A program made the position numbers and the translations under genes. Under the pieces are notes generated by a model that had not been told where the DNA came from, made no database searches, and worked only from the letters and a program-made list of their open reading frames with translations. 64,000 bases of DNA from CAXBES01 sp963974915. GTDB taxonomy: Bacteria; Bacteroidota; Bacteroidia; Flavobacteriales; Flavobacteriaceae. The stretch spans positions 107,466 through 171,465 of the forward strand of contig CAXBES010000008.1 of assembly GCA_963974915.1 (NCBI GenBank), written 5' to 3'. Positions 8,881 to 16,875 of this stretch are shown here, piece after piece (the first letter of the stretch is position 1; every line of letters begins with the position of its first letter).

Positions 8881-9955
8881 AATTGAATATATGTCCATAT
8901 TTTTTGTTACAATATTTAATGCACGCGGGAAGGTCTTCAGTGCGAACCAATAAACTGTCATGGATGGTCAAACAGAAGTCTGATTTTATATTTGACAATA
9001 AGTCATCAATAAAAATTTTAGATTCCATACAAGTTATTATTTGACATATCTTCTTATATCCATTCCTCTTTTTTATTCGCTGCATATAATTAGTTGAGAT
9101 CTTAAAGAAATTCTTGAAATTATCCTCAATATCATGGTATCTCCCATTCTGCCATTGAGTATATTTTGATTTAGCGTCATTTCTATCAATTGACAAACCT
9201 ATGTCACATAAATATTGGTAAAAATCAAGATTGTTTTCAAATGGATAATTGAAATTAGGATCAATTACTCCTTTTGATTTTAAATGTTCATATAGTAATG
9301 TGGGTTGGCAACAACTCGCATCAACCACGGAGTATTTTCCTTTAAAAAACATTCTTAAGTATTCTTTATAACTCCTAATTTCAATTGATGAGTTTTCGGT
9401 TTCTATTTCGGCGCCAATATTCATTGTGACCCTAGTGTGTAATCTTCTGCCAAAACCATCCCTCATTATTATTCCATCAAGACCGAGTTCCTTTAACGAA
9501 TTAAGGGTGATTTTGTACCAATTCTTTTTGTGGCTTGAGTTTAGATTTAAAACTTTATGATTTTCAATTTGATCAATATCGATTAAAAATCGATATTTTA
9601 TACATTGGTTGTAATTGGTATCATAGTAGGGAATTCTAACTATGACATCATCTTCAAAAAGATTTCTCTCTATTATCCTTTCATTCTTTGAGTAGTAGTC
9701 AATAATTTTATTTTCCAACAATATATTTACATATTGCTTATATCTTGAATTGGTTCCTTTTAAATAATCTGAGGGAGCATCGAAGTATGAGTAACGGGAT
9801 AATCCTCTCTTAGAGAACTTCCATTCGGGTTTGGTCTTCTTTAGAAATACTAACGAGTTAAAAACTTCAATTAGAGATTTTTTAAATGTCTTATTTCTCT
9901 TAATTGAGTTTAATAGGTTTTCAATTTCTATCGGTAAAATTATTTCTTGTTTCAT
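8861..9955 (-). CDS. Mini family-A-polymerase-like protein of mobile element
   Basis: This 364-aa protein is not an obvious named family, but the order of motifs matches the palm of family A DNA polymerases. GFGRRLHTR (168-175) is like the TGRLSS segment. VVDASCCQPTLL (210-221) is like motif A (DYSQIELR), with D212. DRNDAKSKYTQWQNGRY (257-273) is like motif B (RxxAK...YG). There is a Q305/E311 segment, and IHDSLLV (331-337) is like motif C (VHDELV), with H332 and D333. There is no 3'-5' or 5'-3' exonuclease domain, and the protein is far shorter than Pol I. Similar short proteins occur on Bacteroidota mobile elements. It may act in element replication or gap filling. Assignment rests on motif order only. 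Confidence 0.55.
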   Translation of the reverse strand: MKQEIILPIEIENLLNSIKRNKTFKKSLIEVFNSLVFLKKTKPEWKFSKRGLSRYSYFDAPSDYLKGTNSRYKQYVNILLENKIIDYYSKNERIIERNLFEDDVIVRIPYYDTNYNQCIKYRFLIDIDQIENHKVLNLNSSHKKNWYKITLNSLKELGLDGIIMRDGFGRRLHTRVTMNIGAEIETENSSIEIRSYKEYLRMFFKGKYSVVDASCCQPTLLYEHLKSKGVIDPNFNYPFENNLDFYQYLCDIGLSIDRNDAKSKYTQWQNGRYHDIEDNFKNFFKISTNYMQRIKKRNGYKKICQIITCMESKIFIDDLLSNIKSDFCLTIHDSLLVRTEDLPACIKYCNKKYGHIFNFKSETF

Positions 9956-10120
9956 TTTTCAGTTTTTGTTTTTTTAGTCTTGAAATCTTGAAAAGTTTAT
10001 TTTTTAAAGAGTTAAATGACGATTAATTTATTTTATAATATTTAATTATTATATATATCATGTTTCTCTCGCTCACTTTTGAGAAAATTCATAGCGAAAG
10101 ACTAAAAAAATTATTATAGG

Positions 10121-10444
10121 ATGGAAAAACTCGACCAAATACTGAATAGAATCTCACGAAGTGATAAGTCACTGAAAAAGCTTCAAAAGAAAGTGAAGGG
10201 AGTTTTCTTGGGGAGTCAACTATATCTCATAGAAGAACATCTTTATAATGTAGATTTCGTATTTGAAAAATTTCTAGAAGTTGATGGGACTTGGATTTCA
10301 GATATATCAATTAACCATCCTGAAAAAGTGAAGAAAGCCATTTTCGACAATGACCTGAAAGAATTATTAAATGAAAGAATTTTCGAGGTATTGATTCAAC
10401 TAACCAAGACCGACAATGTTTTCAAAATTATCAATCGGTATTGA
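10121..10444 (+). CDS. Hypothetical protein, 107 aa
   Basis: This is a 107-aa, mostly alpha-helical protein with a Lys-rich N-terminal helix (ISRSDKSLKKLQKKVKG). No signal peptide, membrane segment or known motif is seen. It sits between the polymerase-like gene (divergent, 165 bp away) and a second small gene. The two small proteins have similar size and a related C-terminal pattern (FKIINRY versus MRIINS), so they may be distant paralogues. Island cargo of unknown function. Confidence 0.6.
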   Translation: MEKLDQILNRISRSDKSLKKLQKKVKGVFLGSQLYLIEEHLYNVDFVFEKFLEVDGTWISDISINHPEKVKKAIFDNDLKELLNERIFEVLIQLTKTDNVFKIINRY

Positions 10445-10508
10445 TTGCAGGTTTCCTCTTTAGTCAAGAACTTAAATAGTTGTTTGGGAAGAATAGCTTA
10501 CTATAATT

Positions 10509-10538
10509 GGATATATTCCAGAATTATGGAATATATCC
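10509..10538. promoter_or_regulatory. Near-perfect 30-bp palindromic operator
   Basis: GGATATATTCCA (10509-10520) and its exact complement TGGAATATATCC (10527-10538) flank GAATTA. 28 of 30 bases are symmetric. It lies directly upstream of the TATATTTG -7 box and covers the -33 region of the 117-aa gene, the expected place for a dimeric repressor site. It is not followed by a T-run, so a terminator is unlikely. Confidence 0.7.
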
Positions 10539-10539
10539 T

Positions 10540-10547
10540 TATATTTG
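10540..10547 (+). promoter_or_regulatory. Bacteroidota -7 box TATATTTG
   Basis: This matches the TAnnTTTG -7 consensus of the Bacteroidota housekeeping sigma factor, 23 bp before the ATG at 10571 and 1 bp after the palindromic operator. The arrangement predicts repression by occlusion of the -33 region. Confidence 0.6.
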
Positions 10548-10570
10548 TGTGTCGGCTAAATTAATAAATT

Positions 10571-10924
10571 ATGGAATTAGATTATGACTATTTATTGAAC
10601 TCCGTTTTAAATAGTATTCAGCATCACGAGAGAACATTCAGACAACTGGAAAAAGAAATTAAACATTTTCTTGTTTTTTCTGTGGAAGAACCATCTCCAT
10701 TTTTAGGAGAACCAGCGATTGATGTTAGTTTTCACTTCAATGGTTTTCGCAAACATTTGAATGAAATTAATAAGTGGCATTTCAAATTCTACATGTATTC
10801 AAAAGACCGGGGAGTTCGTTTTTTAGGAAGACACGAGCATTATCCTGAATTGATCAAAAGTTTGTATGAAAAGATCCAAGATATTGCTCGGGTGGAACAG
10901 ACTATGAGGATAATTAATTCTTAA
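10571..10924 (+). CDS. Hypothetical protein, 117 aa, operator-controlled
   Basis: This is a 117-aa soluble protein with alternating helix and strand and no recognised motif. It is transcribed from a TATATTTG promoter overlapped by a strong inverted repeat, so its expression is probably tightly switched. Its stop overlaps the stop of the convergent integrase gene by 4 bp. It could be an element regulator, a protein induced on excision, or cargo; nothing in the sequence decides. Confidence 0.65.
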   Translation: MELDYDYLLNSVLNSIQHHERTFRQLEKEIKHFLVFSVEEPSPFLGEPAIDVSFHFNGFRKHLNEINKWHFKFYMYSKDRGVRFLGRHEHYPELIKSLYEKIQDIARVEQTMRIINS

Positions 10925-12372
10925 CTCAATAAATCGTAGGTAAATACTTCGTTTGTTTCTCTCACTTGATCGTGTAATATTTTATCATCAATACCTTTTA
11001 AATAACTCTGGGTTGTTTTAATGTTTTTGTGTCCCAAGAGGTTCATAATATGTATCAAATTCATATTAGATTTTACACACTTATGAGCAAAGGTATGTCG
11101 AGCAGTGTGACTACTTATAGTGATACCTGAGTTCATTAATTCATCCAGATTTTTTAAAGACTTATTGTAGGGTACCTGACGACTTTCAAATTGAGATCTT
11201 TGGCTTTTAGTAAATGTTCTTTTCATGTCAAATTCAACATCTTCAAACACTTCATTATCTAAAAAATCTAAAATAAAATGGTTTAGATTAGATTTTCTTT
11301 TCTTTTTAAAATATCTAATTTGTCTCTCGTAAATATCTTTATAAACATTCTTTAATTTTTCCTTAATCCAAAGATTTCCCTCGTCTTTTGAAGAATCTCC
11401 TGTTGTTGATATGGAATAAAATAAATTCTCTAAACCACTAATTGACATTGGTCCCAAATTCGTTTCAATAGGTTTTTCATCATAATAGATTTTATAGAAT
11501 TCATCTTTATCAACAAAATAAAATAAATACTTTAATAATTCTTTTGTTATATGTATCCTAAGTGGCGTCTTTGTTTTAAATTGAATAATGTCTATTTTAT
11601 CACCTTTCTCATCAAAGTGTAAATTTTTATACCTAATTGTCATCAAATCACTAATCCTTATTCCCTGAGCAAAAATTTGAACAAGAAATCTAATACGAGT
11701 ATTTTCAATTTTTGAACCTCTTTCAAAACAATTAAAATTTAATCCTTGAATATGACTGATGGTTAAATACTCTTTTATACTCTCACCATTAGGGATTTTG
11801 TAAATATTGTAAGGATCTTTTTTTGGAGTAAATAAGTATCTTTTTACCGCCCTCCTGTAAATTGATTTTTGAGATTTTATATATTTATTTTGAGTGGTCA
11901 ACGACAATTCTTTTGATAATAAATGGTCTTCGAAATCTTCCAAAAACTGAAAATCTATTTCATCGAAATACAAGTTTGTTTTACCCTTTTCTTTTAATAA
12001 AGACTTTAATTGGTTAAATGAAGAATTATAGCTTTTTTTAGTTCCCCTCTTTTTTCGTTGTTCATATTTATCTATCCATGTCTGAAAGTAATCTACAAAG
12101 GACATTTTTTTATTGGTTACATTTTTTTCGTTTTCGGAAGTTTTATTTTTTAACTGATTAATTTTAGATTCAATCATATTATTTAATTCAACACTCCGAG
12201 GATGATTTGCTCTAACTTTTCTTTTGGTTTTGTTCCAAAACTTAACTTCAATCGTTTCAATTTGGTTGTCATTAATATTAGAATATGAATAAGTCCTATC
12301 ATTGTTGTAATATTGTACTTTTAAATTTCCAATTTTCTTATTGCTTTTATTTACTCTTAAATATCCTTTCAT
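10921..12372 (-). CDS. Tyrosine recombinase/integrase
   Basis: This is a 483-aa site-specific recombinase. After an N-terminal arm-binding region, a SAM-like core-binding domain lies around residues 105-195, followed by the catalytic domain. The catalytic signature is complete: the first Arg in GIRISDLMTI, HTARHTFAH (HxxR), LLGHKNIKTT (His) and the nucleophile in TTQSYL. The length and layout match Bacteroidota conjugative or mobilizable element integrases. It lies at the right edge of the AT-rich island with its start facing the chromosome, the usual place next to an att site. It probably integrates and excises the element carrying the DarT operon. Confidence 0.93.
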   Translation of the reverse strand: MKGYLRVNKSNKKIGNLKVQYYNNDRTYSYSNINDNQIETIEVKFWNKTKRKVRANHPRSVELNNMIESKINQLKNKTSENEKNVTNKKMSFVDYFQTWIDKYEQRKKRGTKKSYNSSFNQLKSLLKEKGKTNLYFDEIDFQFLEDFEDHLLSKELSLTTQNKYIKSQKSIYRRAVKRYLFTPKKDPYNIYKIPNGESIKEYLTISHIQGLNFNCFERGSKIENTRIRFLVQIFAQGIRISDLMTIRYKNLHFDEKGDKIDIIQFKTKTPLRIHITKELLKYLFYFVDKDEFYKIYYDEKPIETNLGPMSISGLENLFYSISTTGDSSKDEGNLWIKEKLKNVYKDIYERQIRYFKKKRKSNLNHFILDFLDNEVFEDVEFDMKRTFTKSQRSQFESRQVPYNKSLKNLDELMNSGITISSHTARHTFAHKCVKSNMNLIHIMNLLGHKNIKTTQSYLKGIDDKILHDQVRETNEVFTYDLLS

Positions 12373-12400
12373 AAACTTGTGTTTGAGAAAACATAAAGAT

Positions 12401-12422
12401 AAGTGTAAAACAAGTGTAAAAC
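12401..12422. repeat. Tandem 11-bp direct repeat upstream of integrase
   Basis: AAGTGTAAAAC occurs twice head to tail, 29 bp upstream of the integrase start codon. An inverted 10-bp match lies at 8406-8415. Short direct repeats near int genes are often integrase arm sites or excisionase sites; that role is inferred here. Confidence 0.5.
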
Positions 12423-12540
12423 AATTTTAAAAACCAATATTAGAAATATAAATATAACCTCTTGAAAAACAATAGTTAATAACTGTGAATCACATACTTG
12501 GGTGTTTCAAGTGGTTCTGGAGGTACCACTTAACTCACAA

Positions 12541-12566
12541 AACCCACTCAATTGAGTGGGTTTTTT
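12541..12566 (+). terminator. Strong intrinsic terminator
   Basis: A 22-bp perfect palindrome with CCCACTC stem and AATT centre is preceded by A-rich sequence and followed by six T. It would work on both strands. No plus-strand gene precedes it inside the window, so it seems to belong to a disrupted or unrecognised transcript. Confidence 0.8.
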
Positions 12567-12673
12567 GTTTCGTAAACGTAAAAGGACTAAAAACTGCAGC
12601 CTCAATTAAACTGCTGAAGCGATGTTTTTTATCTTTTTATATATAATAGTATATTGCAGCAAAATCCAAGATA

Positions 12674-13258
12674 ATGAAACTCGTCAAAATAGCCGTTTTT
12701 CTATTGTTTACTTCCTTAGGAACGACGTTTGCTCAAAATCAAGATCTTATCCCGAATCGAACCGAAGCGAATAAAATTGATATAGAAAAGCTTTCTTTTA
12801 TCGAAAATTTTCCTTCCGAAAAACAACTATTTGTAGTGATATTCGTTGGAACAGATTGTCCTATATCACAGAAGTATGTTCACACCCTTCGCACTATACA
12901 TGAAAAATATAAGTCTGAAGTAGAGTTTATCGGAATTATTCCTCATAACTTTTCTGAAGAAAAAATTACAAATTTTAAGCAGGAATACCGAATTCCATTT
13001 AAATTGATAAAAGACCGAGAAAATAAATTTGCAAAAGCACTTCACGCTTCTGTAACCCCCGAAGTATTCTTCTTTAACCGCGACGGAAACCTATACTATG
13101 ACGGAGCAATAGACAATTGGTTTTTCGCACTCGGGAAAAATCGGCGTAAGGCTTCCGAACATTATTTAAAAGATGCCATCGAAAATGTACAACTAGGTGC
13201 CCCCGTCATGGTATCACACCGAGATGCAGTAGGATGCTTTATTGAATTAAAACATTAA
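12674..13258 (+). CDS. Secreted redoxin (thioredoxin-fold) protein
   Basis: This 194-aa protein has a Sec signal peptide (MKLVKIAVFLLFTSLGTTFA, cleavage near AQ). The body is a thioredoxin/AhpC-like fold with FVGTDCPISQKYVHTL (active Cys in DCP) and a cis-Pro-type TPEVFFF loop. A second Cys lies near the end in AVGCFIE. It overlaps the next gene, a cytochrome c protein, by one base (TAATG). In some bacteria homologous modules are fused, with redoxin followed by heme c and a copper monooxygenase-like domain, so the two proteins probably work together as a periplasmic redox pair. The substrate is unknown. Confidence 0.82.
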   Translation: MKLVKIAVFLLFTSLGTTFAQNQDLIPNRTEANKIDIEKLSFIENFPSEKQLFVVIFVGTDCPISQKYVHTLRTIHEKYKSEVEFIGIIPHNFSEEKITNFKQEYRIPFKLIKDRENKFAKALHASVTPEVFFFNRDGNLYYDGAIDNWFFALGKNRRKASEHYLKDAIENVQLGAPVMVSHRDAVGCFIELKH

Positions 13259-14487
13259 TGAGATACTGGAACATTATATTTCTCAATTTTCTACTTTTAA
13301 GTAGTATCACATCCATTGCTCAAAAGGAGGTAACATACCATGGGCAAATTGAGCGTATTATAATTAATAATTGTGCAGTTTGCCATAAGCCAAATGGTTA
13401 CGGACCATTTCCACTAACGACGTATAAGGAGGTAAAAAGTAAAGGATCATTTATAGGTCATGTGGTTAAAACGCGATACATGCCTCCCTGGAAAGCAGAT
13501 CCAACTTTTAGCAGTTTCAAAAATGAACGTGTACTCCCCGAAGAAGATATTCAGTTAATTCTGGACTGGATCGACGGGGGAATGCCAAAAGGCAAAAATA
13601 CTGATACCTCTCTACCCATACCCGGTTTAATGGAGGACAGAACGCCGGACCTGGTGCTGGAAATGAATGATTCTTATCAACTTTCAGATGAAGGCATTGA
13701 AGACTATCGGTTTTTTAATATTCCAACCAATTTAGAAGAAGACACCTATATCCAATCTATTAATTATGTACCGGGAAATAAACGCTATGTTCATCATAGC
13801 CGTGTAATGGCAGATACCACAAATTTAATTAGGGGTATTGATGGACTCTCAGAGTTTGATCCTAAAGCTCTTGAATTTCAGAAAAACCCATTGGCAGACG
13901 AATTTCTTTATGGCTGGGTTCCCGGGAACCTCCCACTACTTTACCCCCCGGGAACAGGAAAAAAATTACACGCAAATACAGATTTGATCCTAAATGTGCA
14001 CTATGCTCCTACTTCTTCAGAACAAGAAGACAAATCACGTATCGAACTCTTTTTCTCTAAAGAAGAAGTTAATAATGATATTAAAACCCTGACAATTACC
14101 GAAAATCATATCTCTAATAAACCGTTTTTACTAAAAGCCGATACTAAACCTATATTTTATGTGAGTTATACGTTGAGAAACGATATGAATATTGTTTCCC
14201 TGCTCCCACATATGCACTTTCTGGGAAAGAGTTTTAAAGCTGTTGCCGCTACTCCCGAAGGAGAGGCGATTCCCCTTATAAAAATAGACGATTGGGATTT
14301 TAACTGGCAGAGCTCTTATTTATTCGAAGATCCACTTTTTGTTCCCAAAGGTTCTATTATTCTAATTGTAGCCGAATACGATAATACCGAAGAAAACGAA
14401 TACAATCCGAACTCGCCTCCAATTGACGTAGGACTTGGTTGGAATTCAACAGACGAAATGATGAATCTTATCTTCTACTATTATTAG
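13258..14487 (+). CDS. Secreted cytochrome c / copper monooxygenase-like protein
   Basis: This 409-aa protein has a signal peptide ending near SIAQ. Residues 30-115 form a short cytochrome c-like domain with the heme c motif CAVCH and a likely Met ligand in RYMPPWKADP. The C-terminal 250 residues resemble the two-domain copper monooxygenase fold of peptidylglycine hydroxylase/dopamine hydroxylase. Candidate copper ligands are in RYVHHSRVM, LNVHYAP and LLPHMHFLG. It is translated with the upstream redoxin. A role as an oxygen- or peroxide-dependent periplasmic oxidase is plausible; the substrate cannot be inferred. Confidence 0.8.
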   Translation: MRYWNIIFLNFLLLSSITSIAQKEVTYHGQIERIIINNCAVCHKPNGYGPFPLTTYKEVKSKGSFIGHVVKTRYMPPWKADPTFSSFKNERVLPEEDIQLILDWIDGGMPKGKNTDTSLPIPGLMEDRTPDLVLEMNDSYQLSDEGIEDYRFFNIPTNLEEDTYIQSINYVPGNKRYVHHSRVMADTTNLIRGIDGLSEFDPKALEFQKNPLADEFLYGWVPGNLPLLYPPGTGKKLHANTDLILNVHYAPTSSEQEDKSRIELFFSKEEVNNDIKTLTITENHISNKPFLLKADTKPIFYVSYTLRNDMNIVSLLPHMHFLGKSFKAVAATPEGEAIPLIKIDDWDFNWQSSYLFEDPLFVPKGSIILIVAEYDNTEENEYNPNSPPIDVGLGWNSTDEMMNLIFYYY

Positions 14488-14580
14488 CAATATTATTTTA
14501 ATAAGGCAAATAATCTTCACTTGAATAGCATCGACCACAAGTCTTTTATATCTTCTCTTCTGAATCCAAACTATATCAAT

Positions 14581-14588
14581 TAACTTTG
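14581..14588 (+). promoter_or_regulatory. -7 box TAACTTTG upstream of tryptophan 2,3-dioxygenase
   Basis: TAACTTTG matches the Bacteroidota TAnnTTTG element and lies 19 bp before the ATG at 14608, giving a very short leader. The preceding gene ends about 95 bp upstream, so this gene appears to have its own promoter. Confidence 0.55.
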
Positions 14589-14607
14589 TATTTCAAAACT
14601 CTTATTT

Positions 14608-15531
14608 ATGAATCAGGAGGAAATAATTAAAGCAATAAATGAAAAATACGGTGCTCTTGGTGAAAATCCCGACACTTATTTAAAAGGTTTGTTGCAAGCC
14701 AAGCCTATAAATTATTGGGACTATATTGAAGTAGACACTTTGCTTTCGCTTCAGAAACCTCGCACCGACTTTAAAGATGAATCCATTTTTATAATGTATC
14801 ATCAGGTAACAGAGTTGGTACTTAAAATGATGATTCATGAAATAAAGCAATTGTGTTTAGACGATATTACTTCCGAAGAAATTTGGCTGGACAAGATCAA
14901 TAGACTCAATCGATATACTCAAATGCTGATCACCTCCTTCGATATTATGCAAGATGGAATGAGTTATGACGATTACAATGTGTTTAGAGCTACGCTTACA
15001 CCAGCCAGCGGATTCCAGAGTGCGCAGTTTCGTTATCTTGAGATCTTTTGCACTAAACTCGAAAACCTTATCAACAAAGAGGGAAAAAACAGACTTCCTT
15101 CAAATCCAACCACAGAAGACTATTTCGAAAACATCTATTGGAAAGATGCCGGATACAATCGTAAAACCGGTAAAAAAACACTTACCCTGCGTCAGTTTGA
15201 AGAAAAATATCAGGAAAAGTTTATTGCTCTTTCTGAAAAATTAAAAGGTAAAACTCTTGAGGAACGAATTTCTCAATTAGCCGACCCTTCGGAAGCTTTA
15301 ACTCAGAAACTAAAAGAGTTTGACCACCTTTACAATGTGGCATGGCCCATGGTACACCTCAACACAGCCAATCATTATTTAAATAAAAAAGGTGAAAATC
15401 AAGCAGCCACAGGTGGTTCTGAATGGCAGAAATATTTACACCCCAAATACCAGCAACGCAAGTTCTTTCCAAATATTTGGACTTCCGAAGAAAAAGAAAA
15501 TTGGGGTCAAAATACAAGTGAGTCCTTATGA
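14608..15531 (+). CDS. kynA: Tryptophan 2,3-dioxygenase family protein
   Basis: This 307-aa heme enzyme is expected to convert tryptophan to N-formylkynurenine, the first step of the kynurenine route. Family hallmarks are visible: YHQVTELVLKMMIHEI near residue 75, YDDYNVFRATLTPASGFQSA near residue 125, and VHLNTANHYL near residue 250, which holds the likely proximal heme His. The length fits bacterial TDO (about 280-310 aa). It has its own -7 box and is followed 17 bp later by an outer-membrane DUF481 gene. No other kynurenine genes are in the window. Confidence 0.93.
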   Translation: MNQEEIIKAINEKYGALGENPDTYLKGLLQAKPINYWDYIEVDTLLSLQKPRTDFKDESIFIMYHQVTELVLKMMIHEIKQLCLDDITSEEIWLDKINRLNRYTQMLITSFDIMQDGMSYDDYNVFRATLTPASGFQSAQFRYLEIFCTKLENLINKEGKNRLPSNPTTEDYFENIYWKDAGYNRKTGKKTLTLRQFEEKYQEKFIALSEKLKGKTLEERISQLADPSEALTQKLKEFDHLYNVAWPMVHLNTANHYLNKKGENQAATGGSEWQKYLHPKYQQRKFFPNIWTSEEKENWGQNTSESL

Positions 15532-15547
15532 CAAATAAATCAATAAA

Positions 15548-16306
15548 ATGCGTTTCAAATTACCAATAAGTCTTCTCTTTTTTCTTCTTTCATTTAATAT
15601 ATCTGCGCAAATCCTAAATGCAGAATCTCTTCGTAAAGTAACCGATACAAGCGGATTCTCGGGTTCGGGTAGTTTAAATTTTGCTTTGAAACGAAACACG
15701 AATAACTTTCTTACGCTGTCCACTAATATTCATATTCAATACAAAATGAACAATCATTTGTTCCTTTTTAAGAACGATTTTAATTTTCAAAAAATTGAAG
15801 GAGACAGGTTCGAAAATAGCGGAATCCAGCATCTGCGTTACAACTACAAGTTTTCTCCCCGAATTGCCTGGGAATTCTTTGCGCAAGGGCAATACAATAA
15901 GGTTTCTAAGATCGATTTTCGTGGCTTAGTGGGTACCGGTCCGCGTTTCAAATTAACCAATTCTGAAAATTATAAATTTTACCTGGGAACACTTGTAATG
16001 TATGAATACGAAGAAATTGATGACGGCATTACCCCAATTCAAAAAGACATTAGAGGTAGCACCTATTTATCTTTTAGTATTTACCCTGCTGAAAATATCA
16101 GCTTTGTGAGTACCACCTATTACCAACCCCGCATAAACAATTTTAACGATTACCGAATTTCTAGTCAGACGGCTTTGGTAGTTACTTTAATCAAGAATTT
16201 CGGTCTAAAGACCGCATACACATTTACTTACGATTCGTTTCCAGCTATTGGCATACCTAATTCCCAATACGATTTTACCACAGGGCTCAATTATAGTTTC
16301 GATTAA
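15548..16306 (+). CDS. DUF481 family outer-membrane beta-barrel protein
   Basis: This 252-aa protein has a Sec signal peptide (LPISLLFFLLSFNISAQ) and then alternating hydrophobic strands with many aromatic residues, ending in an aromatic strand. This is the pattern of YdiY-like DUF481 salt-induced outer-membrane proteins. It lies 17 bp after tryptophan dioxygenase and may be cotranscribed, with no obvious functional link. Transport or structural roles are unknown for the family. Confidence 0.78.
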   Translation: MRFKLPISLLFFLLSFNISAQILNAESLRKVTDTSGFSGSGSLNFALKRNTNNFLTLSTNIHIQYKMNNHLFLFKNDFNFQKIEGDRFENSGIQHLRYNYKFSPRIAWEFFAQGQYNKVSKIDFRGLVGTGPRFKLTNSENYKFYLGTLVMYEYEEIDDGITPIQKDIRGSTYLSFSIYPAENISFVSTTYYQPRINNFNDYRISSQTALVVTLIKNFGLKTAYTFTYDSFPAIGIPNSQYDFTTGLNYSFD

Positions 16307-16412
16307 CTTTAAAACTTTAGTAAGCTTTTTGCCCGAAAAGAGACTACTTTCCTATATTTACCTAATTCAAAAACCAACAGTAGCAGATTTTCGTAAATAT
16401 ATAAATTGAATT

Positions 16413-16751
16413 ATGGCAGCAAATAATTATTACGATCCGGCAGATCTTCGCAAGTTCTCTAATATCACTGAATGGAGTGAGGAACTCGGTACTAAATTCT
16501 TTGATTATTATGGTAAAGTATTCGAAGAGGGTGCTTTGACAGCGAGAGAAAAGGCTTTAATCGCTTTGGCGGTGGCACATACAGAACAGTGCCCTTATTG
16601 TATAGATGCTTATACAAAAGACACCCTTCAAAGGGGTGTTACAAAAGAGCAAATGATGGAAGCCATTCATGTGGGCGCCGCGATTAAAAGTGGAGCAACT
16701 CTAGTGCATGGAACTATGATGATGAACAAAGTAAATAAATTAGAAATGTAA
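16413..16751 (+). CDS. AhpD/carboxymuconolactone-decarboxylase-like protein of arsenosugar cluster
   Basis: This is a 112-aa all-helical AhpD-fold protein with the redox motif EQCPYCIDAY (CxxC) and the downstream HVGAAIKSGATLVHG helix. Proteins of this size next to ArsS and ArsM genes are annotated as arsenosugar-biosynthesis-associated peroxidase-like proteins. It probably handles thiol redox chemistry in the pathway. It heads the cluster, 124 bp before arsS. Confidence 0.87.
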   Translation: MAANNYYDPADLRKFSNITEWSEELGTKFFDYYGKVFEEGALTAREKALIALAVAHTEQCPYCIDAYTKDTLQRGVTKEQMMEAIHVGAAIKSGATLVHGTMMMNKVNKLEM

Positions 16752-16875
16752 GTACGCGGTTAGATTTGCACCCAAAAGTTTAAAAGTAGCTTCCTCAGAA
16801 TTTTAGGGGGATCTTTTTACAAATTACGAATACCGCTTCACAGCAAACTATAACATAAATAAGTCGAAACTCTTT

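Larger units (their letters stand above)
12373..12673. other. Island/chromosome junction region with hairpins and orphan terminator
   Basis: This 301-bp region has no coding frame. It contains the tandem 11-mer upstream of the integrase, two overlapping hairpins that cannot form together (ACTTG/CAAGT at 12496-12512 and AAGTGGT/ACCACTT at 12509-12531), and a strong terminator at 12541. A plus-strand terminator with no plus-strand gene before it suggests the 3' remnant of an RNA or other gene split by the integration, or a small RNA. The right attachment site is probably here. Confidence 0.45.

Noticed and set aside
12496..12531. tRNA 3' end at the island junction (TTCAAGT...ACCA)
   Set aside because: The T stem does not pair and position 61 is not C; only hairpins remain.
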